DNA of 64,000 bases from Lawsonibacter sp. (GCA_022796195.1 JAAWIE010000002.1:47330-111329); one strand, 5' to 3'; shown: positions 19,294 through 29,230, counted from the first letter of the stretch. The notes: generated by a model not told the origin, from the letters alone. Program-made: numbers and translations.

Positions 19294-19719
19294 ATGAAAA
19301 AGAGCTTGACCATTCTGGCCCTGGCCTTCGCCCTGGCGGGCACGCTGACGGCTTGCAGCAACCGAGACCCCAACACCACAACCGGCGGTTCCGCCTCCGG
19401 TTCCGGCGCCTCCGCCGGCCAAGTGTCCCGGCGGTACAACACTACGATGAATCAGGGCCGGGACTATTTTTATGGCAGACAAAACTATATGGACGACGGC
19501 CGGTACACCGCCGGTTCCAACGGCCAGGTCTATAGCCGCGACGGCAGCACCGTCTCCCGGGACCTGACCCGTGACGCTCGGGAGATCGTTCGGGATGCAG
19601 GCGACGCCGTGGGCGACGTCGGCCGGAGCATTGGCAACGCGGCCCGGGATATCACCGGAACCAACGTCAATCCCGGCACCCCCAGCTGGGAACCTGACTC
19701 CAGCGCGGCACGCTATTAA
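19294..19719 (+). CDS. Small putative lipoprotein
   Basis: MKKSLTILALAFALAGTLTACS lipobox; preceded by CAGGAGG; Ser/Gly/Asp/Arg-rich mature part. Confidence 0.75.
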   Translation: MKKSLTILALAFALAGTLTACSNRDPNTTTGGSASGSGASAGQVSRRYNTTMNQGRDYFYGRQNYMDDGRYTAGSNGQVYSRDGSTVSRDLTRDAREIVRDAGDAVGDVGRSIGNAARDITGTNVNPGTPSWEPDSSAARY

Positions 19720-19725
19720 GCACAA

Positions 19726-19757
19726 TGGGATGGGCCTTATGCCCGTCCCGTTTTTTT
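19726..19757 (+). terminator. Rho-independent terminator
   Basis: GGGATGGGC-CTTAT-GCCCGTCCC then TTTTTTT; overlaps the 3' end of the convergent YgiQ gene. Confidence 0.7.
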
Positions 19758-21770
19758 GCCCTTTTTCTTCGGCTTTGCCCAGCCCTGTTTCCGGGCGGGG
19801 CGGGCGGAACCCTCTTTTTTCTCCACACGGCTGCGTGTGTCGCCCCGCTGTTTACCTCGGGACCGTCCAGGAGAAACGGTGTGTTCCCTGTCCGGTCGGG
19901 AATTTCCGCCCGCTGGGCCTTTCTCCGGCTTCACCAAGCAGTGCTTGCCGTAGCCAATCAGGTCCTCCCGGCCTGTCTTATGCAGAGCCTCCAGCACCAG
20001 TTTTCGGTTCTGGGGCTTGCGCCACTGCATCAGCGCCCGCTGAAGGGCCTTGTCATGGGGGGATTTGGGCACAAACACCGGCTTCATCGTCCGGGGGTCC
20101 AGACCGGTATACCACATGCAGGTGGCCAGGGTGCCGGGGGTGGGATAAAAGTCCTGGACCTGCTCGGGCATATGGCCCTGACGGTTCAGCCACTCGGCCA
20201 GCCGGACCGCATCCTCTAGGGTACAGCCCGGGTGGGAGGAGATCAGATAGGGCACCAGATATTGGTCCTTGCCATACCGGCGGTTGAGTTTGAAATATTT
20301 CTCCCGAAAGCGTTCGTACACTTCAATGTGCGGCTTGCCCATATAGTCCAGCGTGTGAGCAACGCAGTGTTCCGGAGCCACTTTCAGCTGACCGGAAATG
20401 TGGTGCTGGACCAAATCGGTAAAAAACTCCCCGCTGGGGTCTTTCATCAGGTAGTCAAAGCGGATGCCGGAGCGGATAAACACCTTTTTTATCCCAGGCA
20501 CCGCCCGCAGCTTGCGCAGAAGCATCATATAGTCGGTGTGGTCTGCGTCCAAATTGGGACATGGCTCCGGCGCCAGACAGGCCCGATTCCGGCACATCCC
20601 GCTTTTCAGCTGTTTCTGACAGGAGGGACGGCGGAACGTGGCCGAGGGTCCCCCTACGTCGTGGATATATCCTTTGAAGCCCGGATGCTGGGCGAGGGCG
20701 GTTACCTCACGCACAACGCTCTCATGGCTGCGGCAGGAGATCGTCCGCCCCTGGTGGAAGGCCAGAGAACAGAAGTTACAGGCCCCAAAACATCCACGGT
20801 TGTGTGTGACCGAGAAGCGTACCTCTTCAATGGCGGGGACGCCCCCCATCTCATCGTACATGGGGTGGGGCTCGCGGACGTAGGGCAGCTCAGCCACCCG
20901 GTCCAGCTCCTGCGTGGTCAAAGGGGATGCGGGGGGATTGACCATCAAAAACTGCCGCCCATGCTTTTGGAACAGGGTTTTGCCCGACACCCCGTCGTGT
21001 TCCAAATACTCCGTCATGTTGGCCTGGGCGTAGGCCGTTTTAGAGGCGGAGACCTCCTCAAAAGAGGGGAGCTCCACCCATGGGCCGGCACACAGGCCGG
21101 GGTGCGGGACCGCCACGCAGGTACCCCGGACATCGGTGATCTCCCCCACCGGCGCACCCGAGGCCAGACGGGCCGCAATCTCCAGCGTGGCGCGCTCTCC
21201 CATGCCGTAGGTGAGAATATCCGCCTGGGCATCGAAAAGGACCGAGCGGCGCACCTTGTCTTCCCAGTAATCGTAGTGGGCAAAACGGCGCAGCGACGCC
21301 TCCAGCCCGCCGATGATGATGGGAATATCCCCAAACGCCTCCCGCACCCGGTTGGCGTAGACCACCGTGGCGTGGTCGGGCCGCAGGCCCGCCTTCCGGC
21401 CCGGGGAGTAGGCATCGTCATGGCGGCGCTTCCGGGCGGCGGTGTAGTGGGCCACCATGGAGTCGATATTTCCCGCTCCGATGAGCACCCCCAGCCGGGG
21501 ACGTCCTAGGGCCTGAAACCCTTCGGCAGACCGCCAGTCCGGCTGGGCCAGGACTGCGGTCCGATAGCCCTCCGCCTCTAAGAGCCGTCCGATGATTGCG
21601 CTCCCAAAGGAGGGATGGTCCACATAGGCATCCCCGGTGATGAGCAGAAAATCGTAACCATCCCACCCCCGGCGGGCCATATCCTCCCGGTTCACAGGGA
21701 GAAACAGGGTACGGTCAAAGGACATGCCGCTCCCTCCTTTCTGTTTCACTCTGGTTATCCTCTCCCGCAA
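19737..21770 (-). CDS. YgiQ-family radical SAM protein
   Basis: 677 aa, CFGACNFCSLAFHQGR; GLEASLRRFAHYDYW. Confidence 0.93.
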   Translation of the reverse strand: MRERITRVKQKGGSGMSFDRTLFLPVNREDMARRGWDGYDFLLITGDAYVDHPSFGSAIIGRLLEAEGYRTAVLAQPDWRSAEGFQALGRPRLGVLIGAGNIDSMVAHYTAARKRRHDDAYSPGRKAGLRPDHATVVYANRVREAFGDIPIIIGGLEASLRRFAHYDYWEDKVRRSVLFDAQADILTYGMGERATLEIAARLASGAPVGEITDVRGTCVAVPHPGLCAGPWVELPSFEEVSASKTAYAQANMTEYLEHDGVSGKTLFQKHGRQFLMVNPPASPLTTQELDRVAELPYVREPHPMYDEMGGVPAIEEVRFSVTHNRGCFGACNFCSLAFHQGRTISCRSHESVVREVTALAQHPGFKGYIHDVGGPSATFRRPSCQKQLKSGMCRNRACLAPEPCPNLDADHTDYMMLLRKLRAVPGIKKVFIRSGIRFDYLMKDPSGEFFTDLVQHHISGQLKVAPEHCVAHTLDYMGKPHIEVYERFREKYFKLNRRYGKDQYLVPYLISSHPGCTLEDAVRLAEWLNRQGHMPEQVQDFYPTPGTLATCMWYTGLDPRTMKPVFVPKSPHDKALQRALMQWRKPQNRKLVLEALHKTGREDLIGYGKHCLVKPEKGPAGGNSRPDREHTVSPGRSRGKQRGDTRSRVEKKEGSARPARKQGWAKPKKKGKKTGRA

Positions 21771-21779
21771 GAGGGAGTT

Positions 21780-22811
21780 TTACTGGTCCAATCCAATGTA
21801 TTTCTCCATCCGGCCCAGGCCCTCTCCGGTCTCGGTAAAGCCGAACTGCCGGAAATAGCCTCGCGCTTCCTCTGCCGGACAGGGCAGCACAATCCGGTCC
21901 AGGCCGCTTTTGCGAAACACCGAGACCGCCTGACCGATGAGCTGAACTCCCAGGTTCCGTCCCCGGTGTTCCGGGAAGATGGTCAGATATTCGATCTGTC
22001 CGGCTCCATCCACGCCAGCCCTGCTGGCTGCCAGAATGCCCGCCGGCCGGTCTCCGGCCATGGCCACAGTCAGATTCCGGTTTTCCCCCGCCGGGTACCA
22101 CTCCCGCTCCTCTGGAACAGCGGGACGGAACCAAAGATTGACATCCACCGTCTTGCTCTTGTCCTTCCGCCACCAGGACTGGCGGGCCAGGGTGGAGATG
22201 GCCTGCGGCAGGTGGGAGTTATCCAGCACCAATTCCAGCCCAAACCGCTCCCCGTCAAAGGTGAGGCGGGTGACCGCCGTGTTGTCCCCGTGTGGGACGC
22301 TGTGCCACTCCTCCTGCGGCACTTCCTTCACTCGGGCGATCAGCTGGCGGATCACCATGCCGTGGCTGAACAGGGCGATGGTCTGGTTGGGGTGCATTTG
22401 GGCGATGCGGCGCACTGTTCCCTCAATCCGGTCCCCCATCTGGTAAAAATCTTCCCCGTTGGGGGCCTTCCATGTGGAGTCGGAGCGGTTGAACCGCTCC
22501 ATCTCCTCCGGCCAGTGGTGGCGGACCTCCCCAAAGGTCAGGTCCTCCCAGTCCCCCAGGTTCATCTCCCGCAGGCCGGGGTCGGTGCGCAGTTCCAGAC
22601 CCTTGGGCACATAGACCCCGCGGGCGGTGGTCATGGTGCGGAACAGGTCGCTGGCGTACACCGCGTCAATCGAAATGGTACGGAACCGCTCCTCCAGCGC
22701 CGCAATCTGGCGGTATCCGTTTTCGGTAATCCGGGAATTGTACCAGCCGTGGACCCGGCGGTACAGATTGCCCTCCGCCTCCGCATGGCGGATGAGATAG
22801 ATGGTGGTCAT
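21780..22811 (-). CDS. Histidine phosphatase-GNAT acetyltransferase fusion
   Basis: TTIYLIRHAEAEGN (phosphatase) followed by a C-terminal GNAT half (LTIFPEHRGRNLGVQLIGQAV). Confidence 0.88.
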   Translation of the reverse strand: MTTIYLIRHAEAEGNLYRRVHGWYNSRITENGYRQIAALEERFRTISIDAVYASDLFRTMTTARGVYVPKGLELRTDPGLREMNLGDWEDLTFGEVRHHWPEEMERFNRSDSTWKAPNGEDFYQMGDRIEGTVRRIAQMHPNQTIALFSHGMVIRQLIARVKEVPQEEWHSVPHGDNTAVTRLTFDGERFGLELVLDNSHLPQAISTLARQSWWRKDKSKTVDVNLWFRPAVPEEREWYPAGENRNLTVAMAGDRPAGILAASRAGVDGAGQIEYLTIFPEHRGRNLGVQLIGQAVSVFRKSGLDRIVLPCPAEEARGYFRQFGFTETGEGLGRMEKYIGLDQ

Positions 22812-22822
22812 GTGTTTCCTCC

Positions 22823-23419
22823 TCACTTCTCCCAGGGCGGACGGCTGTCCTTCCGCCTGCCAAAGCCAAACAGGCCCTCCTTCTTCCGGGTGCAGGCGGG
22901 ACAGACACCGTTTTCCAGGGCGGTTCCGCACTGCGGACACACCGCCTCCGGCGGAGCGGCGGGGAGGCCGGGATCGTCCTCAGGAGGTTTCGAGGGCCTG
23001 GGGCTTTCCAATTCCTCCGCAGGCCGGCCCTTCTTATGCGTCCCGGCGGTATACAGCTCCACCCTGCCGCACCTGGGGCAGGCAAACAGGTCCACGTTAT
23101 ACCACGGCGCCAGCAGTACGTCCCGCCGGCCGAGGGTCAGCCTCTCCCGCCTCAGCTCCAGGCTGGTCCCGCAGGCGGGACACAGCAGGTCGGATATGCA
23201 CTCCAGCGCCTGCGCGTGTTTCTGCTGCATAATCTTCCCCCTGGATGCGTTGGGCGAGACCGCAATCTGCCCCCGCAGTTCCCGCCGCTCCGGTTCCCCG
23301 GCCTCCCGGTAACGGGCGGCGCAGCCGGAGCAGAACAGCTGATACTCCGAATAAACACCAAGATATTCCCCCGCTTCTCCTGGCTCTGCACCGCAGAGCA
23401 CGCACAACTTTCTGCCCAT
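22823..23419 (-). CDS. Multi-zinc-ribbon hypothetical protein
   Basis: CxxC pairs: CVLCG/FCSGC, CPACG/CPRCG, CPQCG/CPAC; start MGRKLCVLCG at 23419. Confidence 0.75.
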   Translation of the reverse strand: MGRKLCVLCGAEPGEAGEYLGVYSEYQLFCSGCAARYREAGEPERRELRGQIAVSPNASRGKIMQQKHAQALECISDLLCPACGTSLELRRERLTLGRRDVLLAPWYNVDLFACPRCGRVELYTAGTHKKGRPAEELESPRPSKPPEDDPGLPAAPPEAVCPQCGTALENGVCPACTRKKEGLFGFGRRKDSRPPWEK

Positions 23420-23451
23420 GGTCCACTCCTTCCTGTCCAGACGTTCCAGCC

Positions 23452-24375
23452 TTACACGATGGTGACAAACTGCTTGATATCCTCCCGCATGGCGATGGCC
23501 GCGTCCCGGGCGGCTTGGGCAAAGTCCAGACCGTCTTTGCCAGTTTTCTTCCAGGCGCACATAATGCCTCGGGAGGAGTTTACGATGGCTCCATGGCCGT
23601 ACTTGTCGAAGGCGTAGTGGACATCCTCGGCGGTGCCGCCCTGGGCCCCGTAGCCGGGAACCAGGAAGAAGGTATGTTCCAGCCGCTTCCGCAGGGCGCG
23701 GATATCCGAGGGGTAGGTGGCCCCTACCACCGCCCCGGCCATGTTGTAGCCGTACTTGCCCTCGGTGCCTGCGGCCACCCGCTCGTTCAGGTCGCCGATG
23801 ACCTCGTACACCTGCCGGTCCCCAGCCAGAATATCCTGCAATTCCCCGGAACCGGGGTTGGAGGTCTTGACCAGCACAAAGACGCACTTGTCCTCCGAAA
23901 TCGCCGCGTCCAGGAAGGGTTTGATGGAGTCGGACCCCATATAGCCGCTGATGGTGATGCAGTCGGGGTCAAAAGACTTGAACACCTGGCCCTCGATTTT
24001 CGCGCCGGTGAGCCAGCCCTCGGAGTAGGCGGCGGCGGTGGAGCCGATGTCCCCCCGTTTGATGTCGGCGATGACGTACAGCCCCTTGCTCTTGGCGTAG
24101 TGAATGGTGCGCTCCAGCATCTCCATGCCCCGCCAGCCCAGATTCTCGTAGTAGGCGGTCTGGGGCTTTACCGAGGGGACAACATCGCACAGCGCGTCGA
24201 TCAGTCCCACGTTGAACTGCCAGATGGCCTCCACGGCCCCCTCCAGACCCACGCCGCACTTCTCATAGGCGGCTTTGCGGATGTGCTCGGGGACATACTC
24301 AATGCGGGCGTCCAGCCCGGCAACCGTGGGGTTTTTCATCGCTCGGATTTTATCCTGCAAAACATCAATAGACAT
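23452..24375 (-). CDS. pyrF: Orotidine 5'-phosphate decarboxylase (type 2)
   Basis: VIADIKRGDIGSTAAAYSEGWL; FLVPGYGAQGG. Confidence 0.95.
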   Translation of the reverse strand: MSIDVLQDKIRAMKNPTVAGLDARIEYVPEHIRKAAYEKCGVGLEGAVEAIWQFNVGLIDALCDVVPSVKPQTAYYENLGWRGMEMLERTIHYAKSKGLYVIADIKRGDIGSTAAAYSEGWLTGAKIEGQVFKSFDPDCITISGYMGSDSIKPFLDAAISEDKCVFVLVKTSNPGSGELQDILAGDRQVYEVIGDLNERVAAGTEGKYGYNMAGAVVGATYPSDIRALRKRLEHTFFLVPGYGAQGGTAEDVHYAFDKYGHGAIVNSSRGIMCAWKKTGKDGLDFAQAARDAAIAMREDIKQFVTIV

Positions 24376-24392
24376 CGTTCAATTTCCTCTCT

Positions 24393-24758
24393 TCATTTAT
24401 CGTTCATTTTTTTACGCTGTTTTTCTCTCCAGTCGATCCCCAGGACGGCCAACCCAGCTCCAACAACTATGATGATGATCCAGAACCCCGGCAGGTCAAA
24501 CAGGATGAAGGCCGCCAGACCCAGCAGCCACAAAAACCACACCAGCGCCCTGGCGCCCCAATACTGCCGGGAATGGTTTTGTCCCTCCATATTAGGATGG
24601 ATCCCCATGCGATAGGAAACGCTCTCCCACAGCTGGAGTGCAAGTACCATCAGAAATCCGCCCCCTGAAACTCCATTCCAGATGAGCACCCCGCCAAGGG
24701 CTATAATAGCCACAGTCGCCACCCAACAGAGAATCGTATTGCGTGTTGTTTTCTTCAT
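24393..24758 (-). CDS. Small membrane protein
   Basis: Hydrophobic 121 aa between pyrC and pyrF. Confidence 0.65.
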   Translation of the reverse strand: MKKTTRNTILCWVATVAIIALGGVLIWNGVSGGGFLMVLALQLWESVSYRMGIHPNMEGQNHSRQYWGARALVWFLWLLGLAAFILFDLPGFWIIIIVVGAGLAVLGIDWREKQRKKMNDK

Positions 24759-24797
24759 GACGCACTCCTTTCTTGGACGGACGGCCGCAGGCCGTCC

Positions 24798-26078
24798 TTA
24801 CCCATCGTTCTGGTAGATAACCTCCCCCCTGGTAATGGTGTACTTCACTTTTCCCTTGACCCGTCTGCCGTCGAAAGGGGTATTGCGGGCCTTGGATGCA
24901 AATTGCTCCGCGTCGATGGTCCACTCCTCGTCGGGGTCGAAGATGACCAGGTCGGCCACCGCCCCCAGGGACATATGCCCCCGGTTCAGCTTCAGCAGGT
25001 CGGCGGGGTTGGTGGCCATGCGGCGGATAAGGTTGGGCAAATCCATCTTTTTTGTGTGGTACAGCTGGGTCAGAGTCACCGCCAAGCTGGTCTCCAGGCC
25101 GACCATGCCGCTGGGCGCCCGGGAGATCGAGCGTGCCTTCTCCTCCACCGAATGGGGGGAATGGTTACTGGCAATCACATCAATGGTGCCGTCCTTCAGG
25201 CCGGACACGATGGCCTGAACGTCCTTCTGTGTACGCAGAGGCGGGTCCATCCGGGCCAGCGCCCCCTGGGCCAGCACCTCGTCCTCGGTGAGGGTGAAAT
25301 ACTGAGGACAGGTCTCGCAGGTAATGCGCACCCCTTTCTTCTTCATTTTTCGGATAATATCTACGCTCCGGGCAGTGGATACGTGGCAGATGTGGACGCA
25401 GGCCCCTGTCTCTTCGGCCAGCATGGCGTCCCGCATAACCACAATCTCTTCGGCAATGGCGGGCCGGCCCTCCAGCCATAGTTTTCGGGACACACTGCCC
25501 TCATTCACCCCCCGGCCCGCCACCATGGAGGTGTCCTCACAGCAGCTCAACACCGGCATCTCCATCTGCCGGGCCCGAATCAGCACATCCCGCATCAGAT
25601 TGGCATTGTCCACATTGTTTCCGCCATCGGACAGGGCGACGGCCCCCGCCTTTTGCAGGGCTTCCGCGTCGGTTGGCTCCTCCCCCAGCATCCCCCTGGA
25701 CAGGGCCGCAGCGGGATAGACCCCCACTCCGTTGGCCTGTCTGGCCCGGTCCAGTATGTATTTCACTTGTTCCGGACCGTCCACCACAGGGCTGGTGTCC
25801 GCCATACAGACCACAGAGGTCACCCCCCCTCGTGCGGCGGCGGCACAGCCGGTTAAGATGTCCTCTTTGTAAGTAAAGCCCGGGTCCCGGAGATGGACGT
25901 GCATATCCACCAGCCCTGGGGATACCGCCAGACCAGAGGCGTCGATGATTCGATCCGCCTCTGCCGTAATCCCCCGGTCCAGTACGGCAATCCGGCCATG
26001 TTCCACCAGAACGTCTTGAAGCTGGACTGTGCCTGTCACCGGATGGATTACCCGGCCGTTTTGAATCAAGAGCTTCAT
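24798..26078 (-). CDS. pyrC: Dihydroorotase
   Basis: VSPGLVDMHVHLRDPGFTYKEDILTG; DVIASNHSPHS; start MKLLIQNGRVIHPV. Confidence 0.96.
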   Translation of the reverse strand: MKLLIQNGRVIHPVTGTVQLQDVLVEHGRIAVLDRGITAEADRIIDASGLAVSPGLVDMHVHLRDPGFTYKEDILTGCAAAARGGVTSVVCMADTSPVVDGPEQVKYILDRARQANGVGVYPAAALSRGMLGEEPTDAEALQKAGAVALSDGGNNVDNANLMRDVLIRARQMEMPVLSCCEDTSMVAGRGVNEGSVSRKLWLEGRPAIAEEIVVMRDAMLAEETGACVHICHVSTARSVDIIRKMKKKGVRITCETCPQYFTLTEDEVLAQGALARMDPPLRTQKDVQAIVSGLKDGTIDVIASNHSPHSVEEKARSISRAPSGMVGLETSLAVTLTQLYHTKKMDLPNLIRRMATNPADLLKLNRGHMSLGAVADLVIFDPDEEWTIDAEQFASKARNTPFDGRRVKGKVKYTITRGEVIYQNDG

Positions 26079-26265
26079 TGTGTCCCTCCAAAGTATCGCG
26101 TTTTTCTGGAACCGCCGCCCTCTCGTTTGAATTTGGCAGCGCACACTTATCTGATGATAAATTATAGCGGAATATGTAGGATTTAGCAACGTGTTTTTCA
26201 AATTTTCAGCACACAATATGTTGGACGGAGAATGATCCGATCTCAGATGCAAAGGAGGGAACACA

Positions 26266-26457
26266 ATGATGTACGGAACTGCCTGCCGCAACGGCTGCGG
26301 CTCTTTCCTGATGGGCGCTGCCGCCGGGATGTTGGCCGGGGCCGCTCTGGGCGCAACGATGGCCCCGTCCAGCCGGCAGATCAAGCGTGCCGCCCATAAA
26401 GCCGCCAGACGGGTCAACGAAGCGGTGGACCATCTGGCCGACGCTATGGACCTGTAA
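26266..26457 (+). CDS. Small YtxH-like protein
   Basis: 63 aa: Gly/Ala-rich membrane helix followed by amphipathic basic helix; AAAGGAGG RBS; followed by terminator. Confidence 0.65.
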   Translation: MMYGTACRNGCGSFLMGAAAGMLAGAALGATMAPSSRQIKRAAHKAARRVNEAVDHLADAMDL

Positions 26458-26459
26458 TC

Positions 26460-26502
26460 CCCGCCGCCCCCGGGAAATCCGGGGGCGGCGTTCTATTTCC
26501 CC
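26460..26502 (+). terminator. Rho-independent terminator
   Basis: GCCGCCCCCGG-GAAAT-CCGGGGGCGGC then TTCTATTTCC. Confidence 0.7.
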
Positions 26503-26647
26503 CAGTCTGCCCCATTATGCCGAAGACATCTTGTAATAATAAAAATTATATTTGGTGATATTTCATATTGATATTTCTTCCGTCCTGCGATATACTGTAT
26601 CCATAAGAAGAGAAGCCCTTCACTCGTTACAGAAAGGAGTGTGTTTG

Positions 26648-27364
26648 ATGCGCACAAATACAGCCGCTTCCTCGCTGACCCTCCCCGTCCCCCGGCACAA
26701 GAAGGAGATCCGGGACCCCTACGACGGACTGCGGCCCTGGTCGGCCATTACCCACGGCGCAGGGGCGGTTCTGGCCGCAACCGGCACCGCTGCTCTGCTG
26801 GCCCAGTCCGCCGCGCTGGGCAAATGGCTGCTGTTTGGCCTGTTTGCCGTGTACGGGCTGTCCATGGTCTGCCTCTACACCGCCAGCACCCTGTACCACT
26901 GTCTCAACGTCTCGGTCCCGGGACGGCTGGCTCTGCGGAAATACGACCACTGTTCCATCTATCTGCTCATCGCCGGCAGCTATACCCCCCTGTGTCTCAC
27001 CATCCTGCGCCACTCCGGCGGCATCCCTCTGGCCTGCGCCGTGTGGGTTCTGGCTTTGGCCGGAACCGTTCTCACCATCGCCAAGCTGGCCATTCCCCGG
27101 TGGCTCACCAGTACCATCTATATCGTGATGGGCTGGTTGGCCCTGTTTGCCATTGTTCCCATCTACCGTGCCCTGCCCGCCGGCGGATTCTTCTGGCTGC
27201 TGGCCGGGGGCGTACTGTACACTGTGGGCGGCGTACTTTACGCAGTCAAGTGGCCGGGACGGGACAACCCCCGCTTCGGCTGTCACGAAATTTTCCACAT
27301 CTTTATTCTTCTGGGCAGTATCGCTCACTTTATCCTAATGGCTCAGGTCGTCCTGCGGTTATGA
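26648..27364 (+). CDS. Hemolysin III family (YqfA/PAQR-like) membrane protein
   Basis: ITHGAGAVLA...STLYHC...DHCSIYLLIAGSYTP...CHEIFHIFILLGSIAHF. Confidence 0.93.
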   Translation: MRTNTAASSLTLPVPRHKKEIRDPYDGLRPWSAITHGAGAVLAATGTAALLAQSAALGKWLLFGLFAVYGLSMVCLYTASTLYHCLNVSVPGRLALRKYDHCSIYLLIAGSYTPLCLTILRHSGGIPLACAVWVLALAGTVLTIAKLAIPRWLTSTIYIVMGWLALFAIVPIYRALPAGGFFWLLAGGVLYTVGGVLYAVKWPGRDNPRFGCHEIFHIFILLGSIAHFILMAQVVLRL

Positions 27365-27520
27365 CAAAGCTCCTCCCCCTTCCAAAACCGGCGGATACGC
27401 AAAATTTTCCAACACAATTCCCGTAATTCTTCGGGAACCCCTTGCCAAAGGCGAAAAAATAGGGTAAAATAAGTCCGCTAACCGCAATCAAAATTGTTTC
27501 TATAATGGAGGATGATTCCT

Positions 27521-28093
27521 ATGCCAATGATTTCTGCCAGCGATTTCCGCAATGGCGTGACCTTTGAAATGGACGGAAAGGTCATGCAGGTCGTCGAGTT
27601 CCAGCACGTCAAGCCCGGCAAGGGCGCGGCTTTTGTCCGCACCAAGATGAAAAACGTTATTACCGGCGGCGTGACCGAGACCTCCTTCAACCCCACCGCC
27701 AAGTTCGAGCAGGCATTTGTGGAGCGCAAGGACATGGACTACAGCTACAACGACGGCGACCTGTACTACTTCATGGATCCCGAAACCTTCGACATGATCC
27801 CCATTGGCAAAGATCTGCTGGGCGACGCCTTCCGCTTTGTCAAGGAGAACATGACCTGCAAGGTCATGTCCTACAAGGGCAGCGTCTTCGGCGTAGAGCC
27901 CCCCAACTTCGTGGACCTGGAAGTTACCGAGACTGACCCCGGCTTTGCCGGCAACACCGCCACCAACAACGTACTCAAGCCCGCCACCCTGGAAACCGGC
28001 GCGGAAATCAAGGTCCCTCTGTTCGTCAACCCCGGCGACAAGATCAAGATTGACACCCGGAGCGGCGAGTATCTGGAACGCTGCAAAGCGTAA
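27521..28093 (+). CDS. efp: Elongation factor P
   Basis: [42 protein letters not shown] after GGAGG. Confidence 0.97.
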   Translation: MPMISASDFRNGVTFEMDGKVMQVVEFQHVKPGKGAAFVRTKMKNVITGGVTETSFNPTAKFEQAFVERKDMDYSYNDGDLYYFMDPETFDMIPIGKDLLGDAFRFVKENMTCKVMSYKGSVFGVEPPNFVDLEVTETDPGFAGNTATNNVLKPATLETGAEIKVPLFVNPGDKIKIDTRSGEYLERCKA

Positions 28094-28198
28094 CGGCATA
28101 CCCTTTTGCAGGGGCGGCTTTCGGCCGCCAAGATACAGCACTGCTGCGGGCGGAGCCCTTCCGCCCCGCGGTGCGTTGAGTTAATAAGGAGTTTAATT

Positions 28199-28594
28199 AT
28201 GACTATTTCCGAGAAAGTCGCCTATCTGAAAGGTCTGGCCGAGGGGCTGGACCTGGACACCGTGAAGTCCAAGGAGGGCAAGCTCATTTCCGTGATGATC
28301 GGAATTTTGGAAGAGCTGGCGATGTCCGTGGAGGACCTGGAGGAAAACGCCCTCAACCTGGGCGACGAGATCGACGTGCTGTCTGACGACCTGTCCGATG
28401 TGGAGGACGTGGTGTTCGACGAGGAAGAGGACGGCGACTGGTTTGAGGTGGAGTGCCCCACCTGCGGGGCCGATATTCTGGTGGATGACGACGCCTTGAC
28501 CGAGGGCGAGGTGGAGTGCCCCGCCTGCGGCACCCGTTACGCTATGGAACTCACCGACGACGGCGAAGACGACGAGGTTCAGGAAGAGGAATAA
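28199..28594 (+). CDS. CD1247 N-terminal-domain-like acidic zinc-ribbon protein
   Basis: MTISEKVAYLKGLAEGLDLD...CPTCGADILVDDDALTEGEVECPACG. Confidence 0.75.
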   Translation: MTISEKVAYLKGLAEGLDLDTVKSKEGKLISVMIGILEELAMSVEDLEENALNLGDEIDVLSDDLSDVEDVVFDEEEDGDWFEVECPTCGADILVDDDALTEGEVECPACGTRYAMELTDDGEDDEVQEEE

Positions 28595-28603
28595 CCATAA
28601 AAA

Positions 28604-28641
28604 AACAGGGATCGTGATAAACCACGATCCCTGCTTTTTTA
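28604..28641. terminator. Bidirectional terminator
   Basis: CAGGGATCGTG-ATAAAC-CACGATCCCTG flanked by A- and T-runs; between convergent genes. Confidence 0.8.
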
Positions 28642-28779
28642 TCCGCCTATGTACTTCTCCTCCGCCGCTCGGCTGGCTTGTTCCAAACAAATCAGCGCCT
28701 CTTGATATTCCTCCGCCTCTATCTTATCCATCGCTTCATTGATTCCCCGCTCCAGAATATAATACATCTCTTCGTACAT
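28639..28779 (-). CDS. 46-aa small protein (below ORF-track cutoff)
   Basis: MYEEMYYILERGINEAMDKIEAEEYQEALICLEQASRAAEEKYIGG*; GGAGGGG RBS upstream; shares terminator with the 28199 gene. Confidence 0.7.
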   Translation of the reverse strand: MYEEMYYILERGINEAMDKIEAEEYQEALICLEQASRAAEEKYIGG

Positions 28780-28941
28780 TATGTGGCCCCTCCTCAGGCC
28801 ATTCCACAAATTTCTCGGTGATTGCTACAAACTGTCACATTTCATTATATACCCAAAATTCATTCTGTCAAGGTGAATAATCACTTTTACAATTGATTTT
28901 TACATTGCTGTAATTGCCATATACTATATATGGTGATTGTT

Positions 28942-29169
28942 ATGGATCAGACACAGTTGGAAAAGTATAAAGCGTTAGGACTAAAAATTTCCTACTACCG
29001 AAGGAAAAGAGAATTAACACAGGAGCAGCTTGCTGAATTATTGGGAATTGAACGCAATCATATGAGCAACATTGAACTGGCCAAGGTCGGCACTTCTCTG
29101 GACGTAATATTTCTTATGGCAGATACCCTGGATGTACCAGTATATAAGTTTTTTGACTTCCGCGACTAA
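28942..29169 (+). CDS. Xre-family HTH regulator
   Basis: LGLKISYYRRKRELTQEQLAELLGIERNHMSNIELAKVGTSLDVIFLMADTLDV. Confidence 0.9.
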   Translation: MDQTQLEKYKALGLKISYYRRKRELTQEQLAELLGIERNHMSNIELAKVGTSLDVIFLMADTLDVPVYKFFDFRD

Positions 29170-29230
29170 CATCTATAGCTGCTTGAAACCGCCTGGACGA
29201 AAGTCCGGGCCTTTTCTGAGAAAACATATT

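Noticed and set aside
20232-23312. 425-aa and 565-aa plus ORFs
   Set aside because: Antisense to YgiQ-like and phosphatase-GNAT genes.
26079-26417. N-terminal extension of the pyrC ORF (MTRLAALWAARLICRLDG...)
   Set aside because: Crosses the divergent small YtxH-like gene; true start MKLLIQNGRVIHPV at 26078.
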